A program made the position numbers and the translations under genes. From assembly GCA_000827265.1 (NCBI GenBank), contig KN834788.1, positions 324,049 through 388,048 on the forward strand: a DNA stretch of 64,000 bases, in the 5' to 3' direction. The DNA is from Collybiopsis luxurians FD-317 M1. Its lineage: Eukaryota; Basidiomycota; Agaricomycetes; Agaricales; Omphalotaceae. The stretch's first letter is position 1. Every line of letters begins with the position of its first letter. This document shows, in pieces, positions 1-11,773 of this stretch. The notes under the pieces are model-generated. The model saw only the letters and a list, made by a program, of their open reading frames with translations, made no database searches and was not told where the DNA came from.

Positions 1-12
1 AGCCTTGGTTAG

Positions 13-717
13 TACGTAATGCCCACTCCCGATTCTGCGCAGTTACTTGGAGATGGCACCTACATTGACACTGTGGCTCTGTTGTCAGGCGCAAGTCATC
101 CCGTCAATACTTCTACTCAGCCAGACACTACCGATACTTTTTATGCAAAATCACTCATGACTCCAGAGGGAGAGCCCATGACTCTTGAAGCATGCACGGC
201 ATTCATGAAGTATCTTGCCATTGAAGGATTCGCTTCGAACACCGTAAATTCTTTTACAGTGTCCTCGGTTGCGGCAGTTATTGATTCCTTGTATCAGGAT
301 TGGTTTACTCAGGTTGAGCTTTATGGTGGACCTGACTCGAAAATTAGGGAGATTCCCAACAACGCCACTGCGTTCTCCCGACATGATATGCTGTTCACAT
401 TCCAACTCTATGCCTCTTCTTTCAACCTTCAACCTCCTTACCCGGCCGAGGGCTTCACCTTTTTGGACAATATGGCTACCACTGTGACGTCGAGTATGCC
501 TTCAGATTGGAATTATGGGGCATATGTAAACTATCTCGACAACCGGTTGCAGAATTGTAAAATTTTCGGTTCCTTTTGCATTAATTCGATAGCTCACCTC
601 CATTCTTTCACAGGGCAAAATCTGTACTTCGCGGACAACTACCCAAAGCTTAAGTATTTGAAAGATCAGCTTGATCCCCACGATGTGTTTATGTTCCCGG
701 CGTCCATTGAAGAATAA
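13..717 (+). CDS. FAD-linked oxidase (berberine-bridge-enzyme type), C-terminal part
   Basis: This is the C-terminal portion of a flavin oxidase; the FAD-binding half lies before the window. Reading opens after an AG acceptor at 11-12 (an in-frame TAG at 10-12 is then intronic). A 57-nt intron (557-613, GT..CAG) is needed: splicing it restores a Trp, giving the NRLQNWQNLYFADNYPKLKYLK signature of the BBE C-terminal domain (NYxDxxL...WQ..YY..NY.RL..(L/I)K), followed by DP.DVF.FP and the stop at 715-717. Earlier stretches such as TFYAKSLMTPEG and QVELYGG also fit fungal BBE-like oxidases. Known members oxidise alcohols, sugars or specialised metabolites, often as secreted enzymes; the substrate cannot be told here. 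The next gene downstream is an aldo-keto reductase on the same strand. Confidence 0.85.
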   Translation, partial: YVMPTPDSAQLLGDGTYIDTVALLSGASHPVNTSTQPDTTDTFYAKSLMTPEGEPMTLEACTAFMKYLAIEGFASNTVNSFTVSSVAAVIDSLYQDWFTQVELYGGPDSKIREIPNNATAFSRHDMLFTFQLYASSFNLQPPYPAEGFTFLDNMATTVTSSMPSDWNYGAYVNYLDNRLQNCKIFGSFCINSIAHLHSFTGQNLYFADNYPKLKYLKDQLDPHDVFMFPASIEE

Positions 718-1142
718 ATAATCCCTTGAAGTTGCCATAATACTCGTTCTAAAGAAAGCTTTGTACATCTATATATTCTCAGGGTTTCCAGGGAATAATT
801 GTAATTTGTGATAGATCGACTTCTGCATGATGATGTCTGATTCCATGGGGGCTGATAAATATCGCTTTGACCTTTCCTATCGGAGAAAGTAAGGACCCTG
901 GTCGGTGCCTTTGGCAGGTCAGCAACATGTCAGGGTTCGAACATCCCCGAATGAGATAAAAGTGATTACCCTTTTGCTCGACCGGTGCTTACATTGGTGA
1001 GTAGTCCAAACCTTCACATCAAGCGCATGACGTTGTAGCACGTGTAGTGATTTTGGATTGTTCGTCGGTTATGTTATCAAAGTTGTAACATCTTCCCATC
1101 TACGCCAACTTGCCCTCGAGCTTTCAATAAAGCTGTACAATA
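718..1142. other. Intergenic region between FAD oxidase and aldo-keto reductase 1
   Basis: No coding region is supported. It should hold the oxidase 3' UTR and the promoter of the downstream reductase; no certain TATA element stands out. Confidence 0.5.
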
Positions 1143-2961
1143 ATGGCCTCTAAAACCAAAATGACTTATGGTACAACCCCTTGAGAAGCCTGATTCCTAA
1201 ATATTTGCTTACTCTTGTCCAGTTCGACTCGGAAATTCTGGCCTCAAAGTTTCGCGGCTTATCTTAGGATGTATGACCTATGGAAGTCCCGAATGGCAAA
1301 ATTGGGTCCTTCCTGAGGAAGAAGGGATAAAGCACATCAAGGCTGCGTATGTCTGCTTTTTTTGCTTTTCCTACCAACTCTCTCTCATAAGCGTCTATTG
1401 AAGTTACGACTACGGGATCAATGCGTTTGACACCTCCAATGTTCGCACTCAATCCTACAGCTTTTGAGGCACCTTCTGATAGACTTTGTAGGGGTATTCT
1501 AATGGTTCGTCCGAAATTATACTAGGAAAGGCCATCAAGCAGCATAATCTACCTCGAGACGCGATCGTCGTTATGACCAAGGTTGTTTTCTCACTTCATG
1601 ATGCCAAATACAGGCATATCTGATATCTCCCAAGGTGTATTTCGCCGTCGGAAGGGCTCCAAATAATCTTTTGATGGGTAAACCCAGCGCGGAGCTTGAC
1701 GGCGATGGCTACGTCAATCAGCATGGTCTGAGCAGAAAAGTAAGCCAAAAATGATCCATCTTCGGTACAAGTAATCAGACTTCCATCGTTTCCAGCACAT
1801 CTTCGACTCTGTCAAGAAAAGTCTAGAGCGCCTTCAGCTCGACTATATTGATCTTCTACAATGTTAGTCTCCGCTTTCGAAGCCTTTTTCCTTTTAAAAA
1901 TTGAATACTTGCAGGCCACCGGTTTGACTATGACACGCCCATCGAAGAAACGGTGAACTCACATTTTTACATACTTATCGGTATGTTTAATTCGTCAGCA
2001 GATGCAAGCACTGCATGATGTCGTGAAGGCTGGTTACGTTCGCTATATCGGAATGTCTTCGTGCTGGGCCTATCAATGTGAGTTCGTTGAGCAGACTTCC
2101 TACCTGTTCGTATTGAACTTACCCATGCTGTCAGTTCATGCCATGCAGAGTCAGTTTCTCATCTTCCCAATGATTTGGAAGGGCTGAGAAATACTTTAGA
2201 TTATGCTATCCAGAACAACCTGACGCCGTTTATCTCCATGCAGAATCACTACAGCTTGGTCTACCGGGAGGAAGAGAGGGAGATGTTCCCTACGCTCAAG
2301 GTCAGAGACCCTTCGTTTGGATTACGATGCTAATCTTCAGCGGTCTCTCGAGTAGTATTTCGGTGTTGGTTCTATTCCTTGGTCCCCACTAGCTCGAGGA
2401 CTGCTCTCCCGCCCCTTGGGTCAGCAGACGAAACGAGCAGAGTCCGATAGGTTGTTATTCTTATCCTTATATAATCATTCATCGATGATGCTGAGAGCTG
2501 GCTAGGCAGATCAAAGTCCACGGTACCGTCGACACTACCGCCACCATTGTCAACCGGTGAGAATCGCCAGTACTGTAAATATTGAGTCCGCTAGTCCGCT
2601 CAACAAACGCTTGAATTTCACTCTACCCAGCGTGGAAGAGATCGCGAAGAAGAAGAACGCAAAAATGGCGCAAGTTGCCATTGCCTGGGCCATGAAGCGA
2701 GATGGTGAGTTCTTACGAGAGGGTAACGGGTTACCGCTCATTCCCATTACATTATGAAGGCGTCACCGCACCTATTATTGGTACGACTTCGCTTGAGAAT
2801 CTGACTGAACTAGTTGGTAAGTTGGGCATGTTCTACTTGGAATGCTAACCATCGTTGAATGATGCTTCCCTACAGCGGCCGTTGATATTGAGATAAGCGA
2901 AGAAGAGATGAAGTATCTTGAAGAATCGTACCGACCGCGCCCTGTCATGGGTCACTCGTGA
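1143..2961 (+). CDS. Aldo-keto reductase, paralogue 1
   Basis: NAD(P)H-dependent carbonyl/aldehyde reductase of the AKR superfamily, about 350 aa, cytosolic. The start (MASKTKMTY) is joined by splicing at 1171-1222 to VRLGNSGLKVSRLILGCM, the classic AKR N-terminus. The usual tetrad is visible: Asp in INAFDTSN, Tyr in GYSNG, Lys in VVMTK and His in LLQCHRFDYD. The cofactor-side stretch VGSIPWSPLARGLLSRP and the C-terminal IGTTSLENLTELV are present, and the product ends RPVMGHS at TGA 2959-2961. About ten short introns are required and every join keeps frame, so the gene seems intact. It is closely related to the two minus-strand paralogues at 11774-13642 and 19981-21830 but more diverged; for example it has FDTSNGYSNG where the others have FDTANVYSNG. 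Fungal relatives are often annotated as versiconal hemiacetal acetate reductase or aryl-alcohol dehydrogenase, but substrate is not deducible. Confidence 0.88.
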
Positions 2962-3437
2962 TCACAGAAGTTAATAATAGGTAAACGCATCGTGAATAGT
3001 TTTGTATTCAAAATACTGGTACTATGTGTAGTAGTCCGTTAGCAATCGACATGACCTCGAATAAGAAAGCACGGTGGGACGCAGAGACAATATGTAAGTG
3101 AATGACGCTTGGTAGAAGCTTCCATGGAATGAATCAGGCCCATTAGCCTGGATAAATGAGCGACGAGATTATAGCGATGAGCGATTAGTGAGAGAGTGTG
3201 AGCAAATAGTCCCAAATTCAAGGTAATATATGCGTACAGTGAAGGATACCAGAAATACAAATCCACGAAAAATATAAATGCTATGAATACAAGAGAAATA
3301 TAGAACATCTTGGTAAGGTAAGCTAGTGATCATATGCTGCAACAGAAAAAGACAACCGAACTCATGGAAAACGACGACAGAATTGATTTGAGATGCAAAG
3401 AGAATGGGAATGAGATAATTTGTGCAGTGTAGATGAA
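2962..3437. other. Convergent intergenic region
   Basis: Separates the 3' ends of aldo-keto reductase 1 (+) and the Zn2Cys6 regulator (-). Only chance reading frames are seen. Confidence 0.5.
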
Positions 3438-6400
3438 TCATTGGACGAAGGAGTGTGCTGAAATAGATTGAAGAGCAGGTGGGATCGAGAATTCAGGATC
3501 GAGCGGAGGCTCCATGCCTGCAGAGGTGCAGGCATCGATGAGTTGCTGGCGGAGCATATCACAATGACGCTGTTGCACTATACAAAAAGGGAGATCCATC
3601 GTGAGTTGAACGGGATTCGTTGGCCACTCAGATAACTCACATGGACAAGGCCAAAGTACATTCATCACGTCAAGAGGAATGACGAAAGATTTGGCCAAAT
3701 CGAGCGCAGCAACCAGACCCGGATCGTGGTGATATAGCAATAGACAACTGAGAGGAAGTGTCAGACATGAAAAAGACGCCCTGAGCTATGAAGATCGAAA
3801 GATACTCGCATGGAAAGTTGATTCGAGAACCATGTAGCCTGAAACGGCCTCCGTGTGAGCTGGTGTCCTCGAGGATCTGCAATGTCCTGTATGCTCAATT
3901 TGACGCGTTTCATGACTTGGTCTTGATAGTAAACTACGAGAAGGAATTAGTGAGTTTAATGACAACTGTTATGGGCGCCACAAACGCCACTCACGCCAGT
4001 CTTGAGCCTGGCGTCGATTAAGTAGTACTCTATCGTTGTTCGGCAGGCCATGCAAACTATGACTGAATAGATAAGTAGCTGCCATATTTGAACCGCATGG
4101 ATCGTTGGTAGAACGGACCTACGAAACACCTGCGTGATATTGATTCGTGCACTACTTAAAATTAAGACACCGATCATGCACGGAAAGAGAGCTAAGTGAA
4201 CTTACTTGTAAATGTACTCGCGTGTCGAGTAGATTAACGCGGTATCGAGATTGCATATGTGCATATTCAGGGAGTCTTCAATGGCGAGAGTTTCATTCCA
4301 AGACTCTTGAGCATTTTCGGCATTTTCCTCTGAAGGCTCAGGCTGTTCGCGGAGATAATTGCTGTAGTTCCACAGGAGCATGCTTCTACAGTAAAGAGCC
4401 CAAACAGATTCCTTCTGAGACTGGGAGTCTGCCGAACGATATGTTGGGGAAGCGCGATCCACAACCTCTCCGGGAAACAGGAGAGTAAACTATAAGAACA
4501 GATGCTCAAGTAAACATACAATCGACACAGACAGCATGCTTACGTTACTACAGTCATTCAAGAATAGTTCGGGACGTTTGCATCCAAAGACGACACACTG
4601 TGCGTTAAAGTTTGCGACAAGACTCAGGGCGCACCAGCATACGCGCCGACACTCTTCGTCCCGAATTTGGGCCGGCGACCATGAGGAATCCCACGGCGGA
4701 GGGTACGACCAGGACGTGACTGGATCCGGGGGATTCAAGGCGTCGAGAGGGATACAAGTGCATCTTCTGTCTGGGTCGTCAGGACCAGGTGTCATTACGA
4801 CAGGGACACCTCCCGCGGGATACGAATTCACGTCAGGGTCAGAAGAGTCGATGGAGGTCAGACCCAAGTGGTGGATGATGTTGTCAAGGAACTCAAGAGC
4901 CTTTTCGATACGTTCAGGGTTATATTGAGGATGAATCGACATCTCAAAGAGGGTCAGGATCTGAATAACGAATATGAACGTGGCTATCAAAGGAACCGAG
5001 AAAGCGAGCATTTACCAAACCAGCTTCTACGAGCATAGTATCTATCCATCCCGAATTGAATGAAGCCTCCAATGATGCTTGGGCAGACTCTCGTAGCAAA
5101 AGTGCTTCAGCTCGACCGTCGGCACCATATTCTGCCTCACTTGACTTCATGAGCATCGCCATAGCCAAAATGGAATAGACCAAAGCAGGCCGAATCGTCG
5201 TTCGACTTTCAGTATCGAAGAGAGTCTCGAGGAAAAAATCGATATTGAGGAAGGAGAGTAGATGTCCCGTATCGTTGAATCTGCAAATATGATTAGCAAT
5301 CCTTGTTAGAATGAGGTCGACCGCGTCGCGCTCACAAATATTTCGCGTTATCAGCGATATCCTTGATGCTGGTAGCTGGTTAGAATCGTTCGAGAGAGCG
5401 AAGTAGACCCACTCACGAGTAATTGTTCAGGTTTCGAGCCCACCACTCTCTCTGCTGTGATTCGAGCATAGGTGACGGCGGACCCGGAAACTTACTGTGA
5501 GCCATTTTGTCTGAGGTATGGAGGAGATTGACATCCAGTGGTCGAGCATAGGACGATTTATAGGATATTTGATTATACCCAAGCGACGAGGAATATTCTG
5601 GCCCTAGATCATTCTAAAGGAAAATTAGTATATTAGTTTGAAGGAAAAGGCAACAACATCGATCACCTTGATGGCTGTCTCATCAGTCGTTGTTAAGTTT
5701 GTGTGTATGCCTTCATACTCAGGAAGACCCTCTGGCCCCAGTTTCGCTGCGGGCGTTGAGCGATTCGTGTCCGACATGTTTGCCTTAGCTTGAGGCGGAA
5801 GAGAGTCCTTTGACGGAGAATCGCGGACAGTTTTCTTTCGTTTGGGAGGAGGGGGGGTGGATCCGTCTGCGGGTCGCTTTTTACACGATCTGCGTCGAGT
5901 CCCAGGGCGTTTATCAGGACCCCTTCGTTTCGGTGCGGCATCATACTCGCATATGTTCTTTCGTCGATGGCAGTTGGTGCACACGGGCCTGGCAGAGTCA
6001 CATCGTATCTTGCGGCTGCGACTGCACAAGTGAAGAAATCCCAAGACTCAGTATTAGACCTAGTAAAAAAGGCTTAATGAAAGAAATCCCTACCACTGAC
6101 GACACGCTATGACAACAGTAGACACCTCCCTCCGGTTTGGAGACCGATTCAAAGCAAGAGCGGTGGAAGATTCTGAAGGAGACACGGGCGTCAAACCCTG
6201 ATCCCCGTACATAGGTATCCTCCCGCTTGGACGTGTGAGGGAAGGGTCATGGGTCTGTCTGCCAGACGACCGTTGTTCTGAAGAACTATACGTGAAATTG
6301 AACACTTCACCTCCTGGAGTCGAAGCTATCAGTGACGGGCGAGAATTACCCGAAGATTGGTGAGCGTATTCAATCCCCAGGTGGTTACTACGAGGCGGGA

Positions 6401-6758
6401 TGGAATAATCTGAAAAGAAATTGACGTGGTTCGCAGTTGGACTCGGAGTTTCTAGTGCAGTATCAATCAACGGCGGTTGTATCGGCTGGATTAGAGTCGT
6501 TGTGTAGTCAAAATGGGCCAGGATGTTTGCGGCATTATCAATTTCCACTTGATACCGGGCTTTATTGAGACACGGAAGCAGATGAGAAGATGTAGGAACT
6601 ACATTCAACGGTAGTAACTTACTATCGTTGCGTGGAAATTGAGACTCGAAAACAGGCGAGTGAAGCCCTGAACCATCTTCGCTTGACTGAGGCCCCTCCT
6701 CAACCATTACAGGATGGCGAAATGGGGAGTAAATGTCGCTGTCGATGCTCGCGACCAT
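3438..6758 (-). CDS. Zn2Cys6 fungal transcription factor
   Basis: Nuclear DNA-binding regulator. A 72-nt intron (6022-6093) lies inside the zinc cluster; joining gives ACRQCRSRKIRC followed by DSARPVC, TNC and HRRKNIC, i.e. C-x2-C-x6-C-x6-C-x2-C-x6-C, then a basic stretch (KRRGPDKRPGTRRR). The cluster sits after an N-terminal extension of about 215 residues rich in Ser/Pro that ends LNRSPNRREVSTVVIACRQ. The extension may itself contain an optional 63-nt in-frame intron with a GTAAGT donor, near 6560-6630. The middle homology region follows in several exons (for example NDTGHLLSFLNIDFFLETLF and a Trp-rich YPPPWDSSWSP). The tail contains YYQDQVMKRVKLSIQDIADP and ends at TGA 3438-3440. One intron needs a GC donor (complement of 3804-3809) to reach YHHDPGLVAALDLAKS in frame. 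Its place among oxidoreductase genes makes it a candidate local regulator, which is inference only. Confidence 0.85.
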
Positions 6759-8870
6759 AGGGTATGGGTAATTGGGCTAATGGAATTCGGAGAGACCCAG
6801 TTCCTGGTCGTGAACCACGCGATATTTTGTAGCAGAAGGGGTTAAGCTCGTGCCCACGGTTAATTGGATTCTTGAGAGGTCACTTTACCATACGTATTGC
6901 CGAGATTTGGCGCGGGGTATAAGAAGATAGAGAGACGCCCTTTGTAAAGAGATGATGATGATGGTGGAGGAAGACACTGTAGACAGTGTCGAACGCACGC
7001 AAACAGCGTTCAACTTTCCAACCAATGAGACAAGCCAACTTCTGTGAGCGGACTTCTGCGCCTTTCGTCCTTGCGGTGAAACTAACGTAAGTAGGTATTC
7101 ACATGCCGCCACATGGTTCTTGAGATCCGATTACGAAAAGGTACAATCGGTTACACCAGATCCTGGGTTCTTTCCACGAGAAACATACGGTATATATTCG
7201 GATGAGATTCTCCCACATGTGTACAACGGACGACCTTAACTTCATCTATGTATGAGGAACCCGGTATACAGCTCGCCAATTTTCCAGTAGGCGGTGAAGG
7301 AACTCTGCGTCTAATCTGTCCAATTACCCGAAGCTTTACAGCCAGAGGGGGGAGCATGGTTCAGGCATGGGAGGTTTTGGGATTCAGGACACTCGGCCGA
7401 TCATTTCTACATACATCAAGGTCGATATGGGTATTAAAAATTAGACCTTGCCCCTGCATACTACTGACCGCTGAGTTCACGAGTTCGAGGTCTACTTATT
7501 ACTGCTCTTCGATCTGGCTTTGAAGACCGTGTTCGACGGCCATCGCTTGGGAGGTGAGCCAGTGCTCAGCAGACTATACACCGGCATGCCCCGTGAGCTG
7601 GTATCCTATGAACACGATTTCATCCTTTTCCGACGGCACGACTTTTCCTCGGTATGTCGGACAGAAGTCGGAAAACAAGTGGAAACTCTTCTGAATCTTC
7701 ATATTCTCTCTTTTTACGGAATGATATATGCTGGCACCGCGATCGAGAATTTTCATATCGATAGCGCATCGACATTTCTGGGTTTAAAAAACAAAATAAA
7801 AAAAGTTGGCCTGGATGGCGTCTGACTTTCCAAGTACGGCGCGGGTGGTTCCAATTTCACGCTAAGTGAACATTTCGGCCTCCCCATAGTGCAGCACTTA
7901 TGTCAACTATTTACGACTAAATGCCACAATCAAAATCTGTCACTGTCAAAACTAAAGAACAGCCCACGCAAAAAATGAATGATTAAACTCAAATCAATAG
8001 CGCTGTGAAACAGCAGGCGACATGCGGGGTCATGAATCCTCTGCGTTTTGCCGCCCAGCCCCCCAAGACTCAAGTGTTGTCAATAAGTATTATAGAAAAA
8101 AAAAATTATTGAAATGGCATGCCTTTTAAATTTGGCGTAGCTCGTTGCTCAATCATCTTGACTACCAAATTTGAACGAAAGACGCACATTCATGCCCGAG
8201 CTTTCCGAGATCGTGAAGGTGATGGTGAGTCCTTACTCCAAAAGAACACGAATTTAGTATGCTATCCCATGACTGGATTAGGATAAGAACAGGTGGTGAC
8301 GCAGGACAGCCTTGCCTGACTTGTGTCGAGCCGAGTACAAGGATAACATTGGCGCATTCGCATACATGCCGCGCGTTCGAAATTCTGGCATGGTCCCCAC
8401 ACCTGCCCAACTTACGACACGAGCACAGAACCTTGATGCAATCGATGAGCGGATCGAACGAAATAGAAATAGCGTTTAGACATGAGAAAAATTGATCTAA
8501 AAAGGCATCCTGAACATTTTGGCACCAATGTATTTGCGTGAGCTGATTCATCCTGCCAAGGGCAGATTATCGACAGCGCTCCACGCACGGACGGACTCCA
8601 TACATACATACTTAACGGCGGACGAGACGTTGTGTCATTTTTTGGATGTTTGCTCTCCGTAAAGATGAAAAATAAACGTCCTGTGTGACGAAATTTCAAT
8701 GGCGAAGGAGCAAATCTCCTCACACGTTCTGGCTAAACGACCTCTGCGACCAATGCTTTTAAAAGAGCGATTCATCTACTCTACTAATACACACAGAAAT
8801 CGATAGAATACGGCGGCCTCCGACTATTCAATGGCTTGACATCAGGCGCGTTTGTCTCATACATTCACAC
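6759..8870. other. Long gene-poor interval
   Basis: Lies between the divergent side of the Zn2Cys6 gene and the 3' end of the dehydrogenase gene. Two adjacent plus-strand frames (7248-7523 and 7520-7825) and a minus-strand frame (8162-8551) are open, but none shows a recognisable motif or splice pattern. The first few hundred bases should include the regulator's promoter. Confidence 0.45.
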
Positions 8871-10910
8871 TCAAGTACTCCAGTCATCAACCCGGCTAAT
8901 GGCGGGACATCCAGCACTCGGGGCTGAAGAAAATTGAGTTTCCACGAAAACCTTCTCAACGCCGTCAATGCGGTTGTCAAAGGCGCGATAAAGTTTGGCC
9001 ATGTCGTCGATAGGAACACGATGAGTTATCATACTATGTAAATAGAAACATAGAAAAGAAGATCAGCCTCTTGCTATCCAAAAACGACAGGTATGCCGAC
9101 AGAGTGAACCAAGACAGTGGAGAGTACAGGGAATGGGGAATTAAATACTCACAACGTAGGGTCAAATTTTCCGGGAATAATGTAATCGTTAAGAATCTCC
9201 TCCCAGTATTTACGAACTGGAGCTTGTCCATTTCCGATCAAACTTGGAAATGAAATAGTCAGTAAAGTCGACAAGGAAAAAAGAAAACCCCATGGAGAAA
9301 AAAAGCCACAAAGGTGGAGAACGTCCTTCCTGAGCGGTCTCCGCTTTGCAAGGTCGCCGACACGCTTCACTAACCCTGCAACTGTACAAAACACCACCCG
9401 TTCAACAGAACCACGGTGCTCTCGGAGGACATCGAACCAAGTACAGCACAAAATGACGAAAGTGAAATTGGAAGAGCAAATGATAACCGACTGAACTTAC
9501 CGAACGCCTTTCTCCATTAAAGCTCCGACATTGACGTTGTTTGCGAAACCCGCGTACGCTGCAATGATCCCGCATCGGCCCATTTTCCGTACGGACACTA
9601 TCATTTCATTAATAGTTTCAGGAACGTCCGTTTCTAGCATTAACGTCTTCTGTATTTTGTGCGTCAATGTCTTTGGCTCGTGGAAAGTACCTGTTATGGA
9701 AATTGAACCGTAAACACCGATTAAGATCCACAAAGGAGAGGATAAGCTGACTCACCGCAGTCAAGAGCTACGTCTAAACCTCGCGGACATAGTTCATATA
9801 TCCGTTTGGTAACATCAGAATGTTGGGAGAAGTCGATGGTCTCTATTCCATTGCTTTCGGCGAAGCTCAAACGCGACGGGACACGGTCAATGCCGATTAC
9901 ACGAGATGCCCCCTTGAGTATGGCCCACCGTGCTGCACACTGGCCTATAGGACCAAGACCCTAGAAGCAGAATCGTACCAGAGACACACGTTGGAACTCA
10001 AACTGCACATACCCATACACCCACTACGTCTCCCGGTTTCACCCCTGTATCGACAACGGTATGATAGCTGGTTGGAAGCACGTCCGAGAGATAGAGCGCC
10101 TTTTCGTCGGAAACGTTATCGGGAATAGGTAAAAGATTGACCTCGCCTATGGGAACTCGAACGTATTCTGCTTGCCCTCCAGGGAATCCACCAGTAAAAT
10201 GAGAGTAGCCAAAGAAGCCAGCATCACGCTGGCCATACATGTAATTCTGCAAACTAATACGAGAACCTGTCAGCGAGAAAATGGAAGCCAAGAAACATGT
10301 TAAATCAGAATACACACGAAGAGTTATTGGTGCGATCGCAAAAGGAAGATAAATTGTCTTTGCAATATTCGCACTTGCCGCATGAGATTTGGAAGGAAGC
10401 GACGACTCGTTGTCCTGTTTTGAGGTTTTTGACATTTGGACCGACTTTAAAGACTTTTCCCATGAACTTTACATACGCAGCTCGGTATCAGTAAAGATGA
10501 CCATTCAAACTCGGGGCGTACCTCGTGTCCTAGAATATCACCTTTCTGCAAAGCCATAATCTCGCCATGGTATCTAAGGGGACAAGACGTTTAAACCTTT
10601 AAACACTATTGAGGTTGATTTGCATACAGATGCAGATCCGACCCGCATATCGTCGATCCCGTAACTTGGAGAATCACATCGTCGGGCTCGGTTATGTCCG
10701 GGATGGGGGCGGAGATCACTCTAACGTCGTTGGTACCGAACCAGGCTAAGGCCTTCATTGTGGCGCCTCCTTCAACAGGTTTGTATTCCGGTTGAATGTC
10801 GGTGGGAATGGTTCCCATTCGCTAGGTAATTTCAGTTTGTATTTAGAGTTTATCATTCCAAGTGCGACGAGATAATTTACCTCTTGGAGTTTGTTCGCAA
10901 CTGCTTGCAT
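8871..10910 (-). CDS. Zinc-dependent alcohol dehydrogenase, glutathione-independent formaldehyde dehydrogenase-like
   Basis: Medium-chain, NAD(P)-dependent dehydrogenase of about 420 aa. Exon 1 (MQAVANKLQE) is spliced to RMGTIPTDI; MKALAWFGTNDVRV begins the GroES-like domain. Catalytic-zinc ligands are in STICGSDLHLYHGEI and GDILGHE. Structural-zinc cysteines are in SCGKCEYC and SFC. The dinucleotide loop is GLGPIG. The stretch MYGQRDAGFFGYSHFTGG is characteristic of the formaldehyde-dehydrogenase-like branch, as is LIGNGQAPVRKYW. The stop is complement 8871-8873 after VDDWST. All joins keep frame and the gene looks intact. One intron (9243-9500, 258 nt) is far longer than the others. Neighbours are aldo-keto reductase 2 in the same orientation, 0.9 kb upstream, and the Zn2Cys6 gene downstream. 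Likely role: oxidation of a small alcohol or aldehyde; exact substrate unknown. Confidence 0.9.
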
Positions 10911-11773
10911 GATTCAAGTTCTTTGAGATTCAGAAACTGAAAATAATCGCTTTTTAAAGAGATACACTTTAGGGGAATTTTGTATGATGTATCCTATGAC
11001 GCTGGCCGATTTCTGCCCATGGCGCAGAACGGAGGAACCTGAGGTCATCGATGATCCTTGAAAAGCGAAACGAAGCCAAAGCCTGGACTCAGTACCCAGT
11101 ACTCAGGCCTCAGGGCTGGAAGGTGAGTCGCTATTTTACGCAAGTAACGACTGCAAAGTTTGACCTCAAGTTCGAGTCAAAGCCAAAAAATAAGCGCTCG
11201 CAATTCAAACGAGGTAATCCATCACGTGAAGATCACGCAGCCGACCTCGCGTCGCGTCGCGTATAGCGTTTGTCGAAATGATCGAGTCTAGATATGATAT
11301 CCTTGCAAGTAAGCGAAAATATTTAAAGAAAATAAAACCATCTAACAGATAATTTCTGTCAAGTTTGATAATCACACACCGACATTTCTCAAGTGGTCGA
11401 ATATCTATCATTTTATCCCACTAGTGACTAAAGTATTAATGTATCCATCTAGTTTTAGGGAGATGACTGCTGGGAAATTCCGAACCACATAACTCAAAGA
11501 TGCGTACTTCCCAGATTTACTTCTGATTGAAATCCATGAGAAGAGGAAGCACGCACGGAGCTTTTAACCAAGCCGGGAGCGTACTCGACCAATCTCGACG
11601 GACAATGACGCCGACGAAATTAAAGCCAGTTACTAATCGCTCCCGGAAAAATAAGCACGATACTCATTCCATCACTCTTCGCTTCTTTCCCATTCGGGGT
11701 TCCTGTGCGATCCTACTGACCACCGTTGTACAAAATACAAAACTATTCACTATGCAATTCCCATACCTGACCT
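10911..11773. other. Intergenic; 3' flank shared with aldo-keto reductase 3
   Basis: No gene supported. About 11590-11750 matches 19805-19960 (shared run CTCCCGGAAAAATAAGCACG). It lies just beyond the stop of reductase 2 as its counterpart lies beyond reductase 3, so the duplication included 3' flanking DNA. Confidence 0.6.

Noticed and set aside
1143..1190. Reductase 1 as a pseudogene because of an early TGA after MTYGTTP
   Set aside because: The TGA lies inside the first intron (1171-1222); paralogues 2 and 3 have stops at the same place and splice in the same way.
7248..7825. Two adjoining plus-strand frames as a novel two-exon gene
   Set aside because: No domain, no convincing splice junction and biased, chance-like composition.
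8162..8551. Minus-strand frame containing HDLGKLGHE, thought to be a dehydrogenase relic
   Set aside because: Only three residues resemble the zinc-dehydrogenase GHE motif and nothing around it aligns with the intact gene at 8871-10910.
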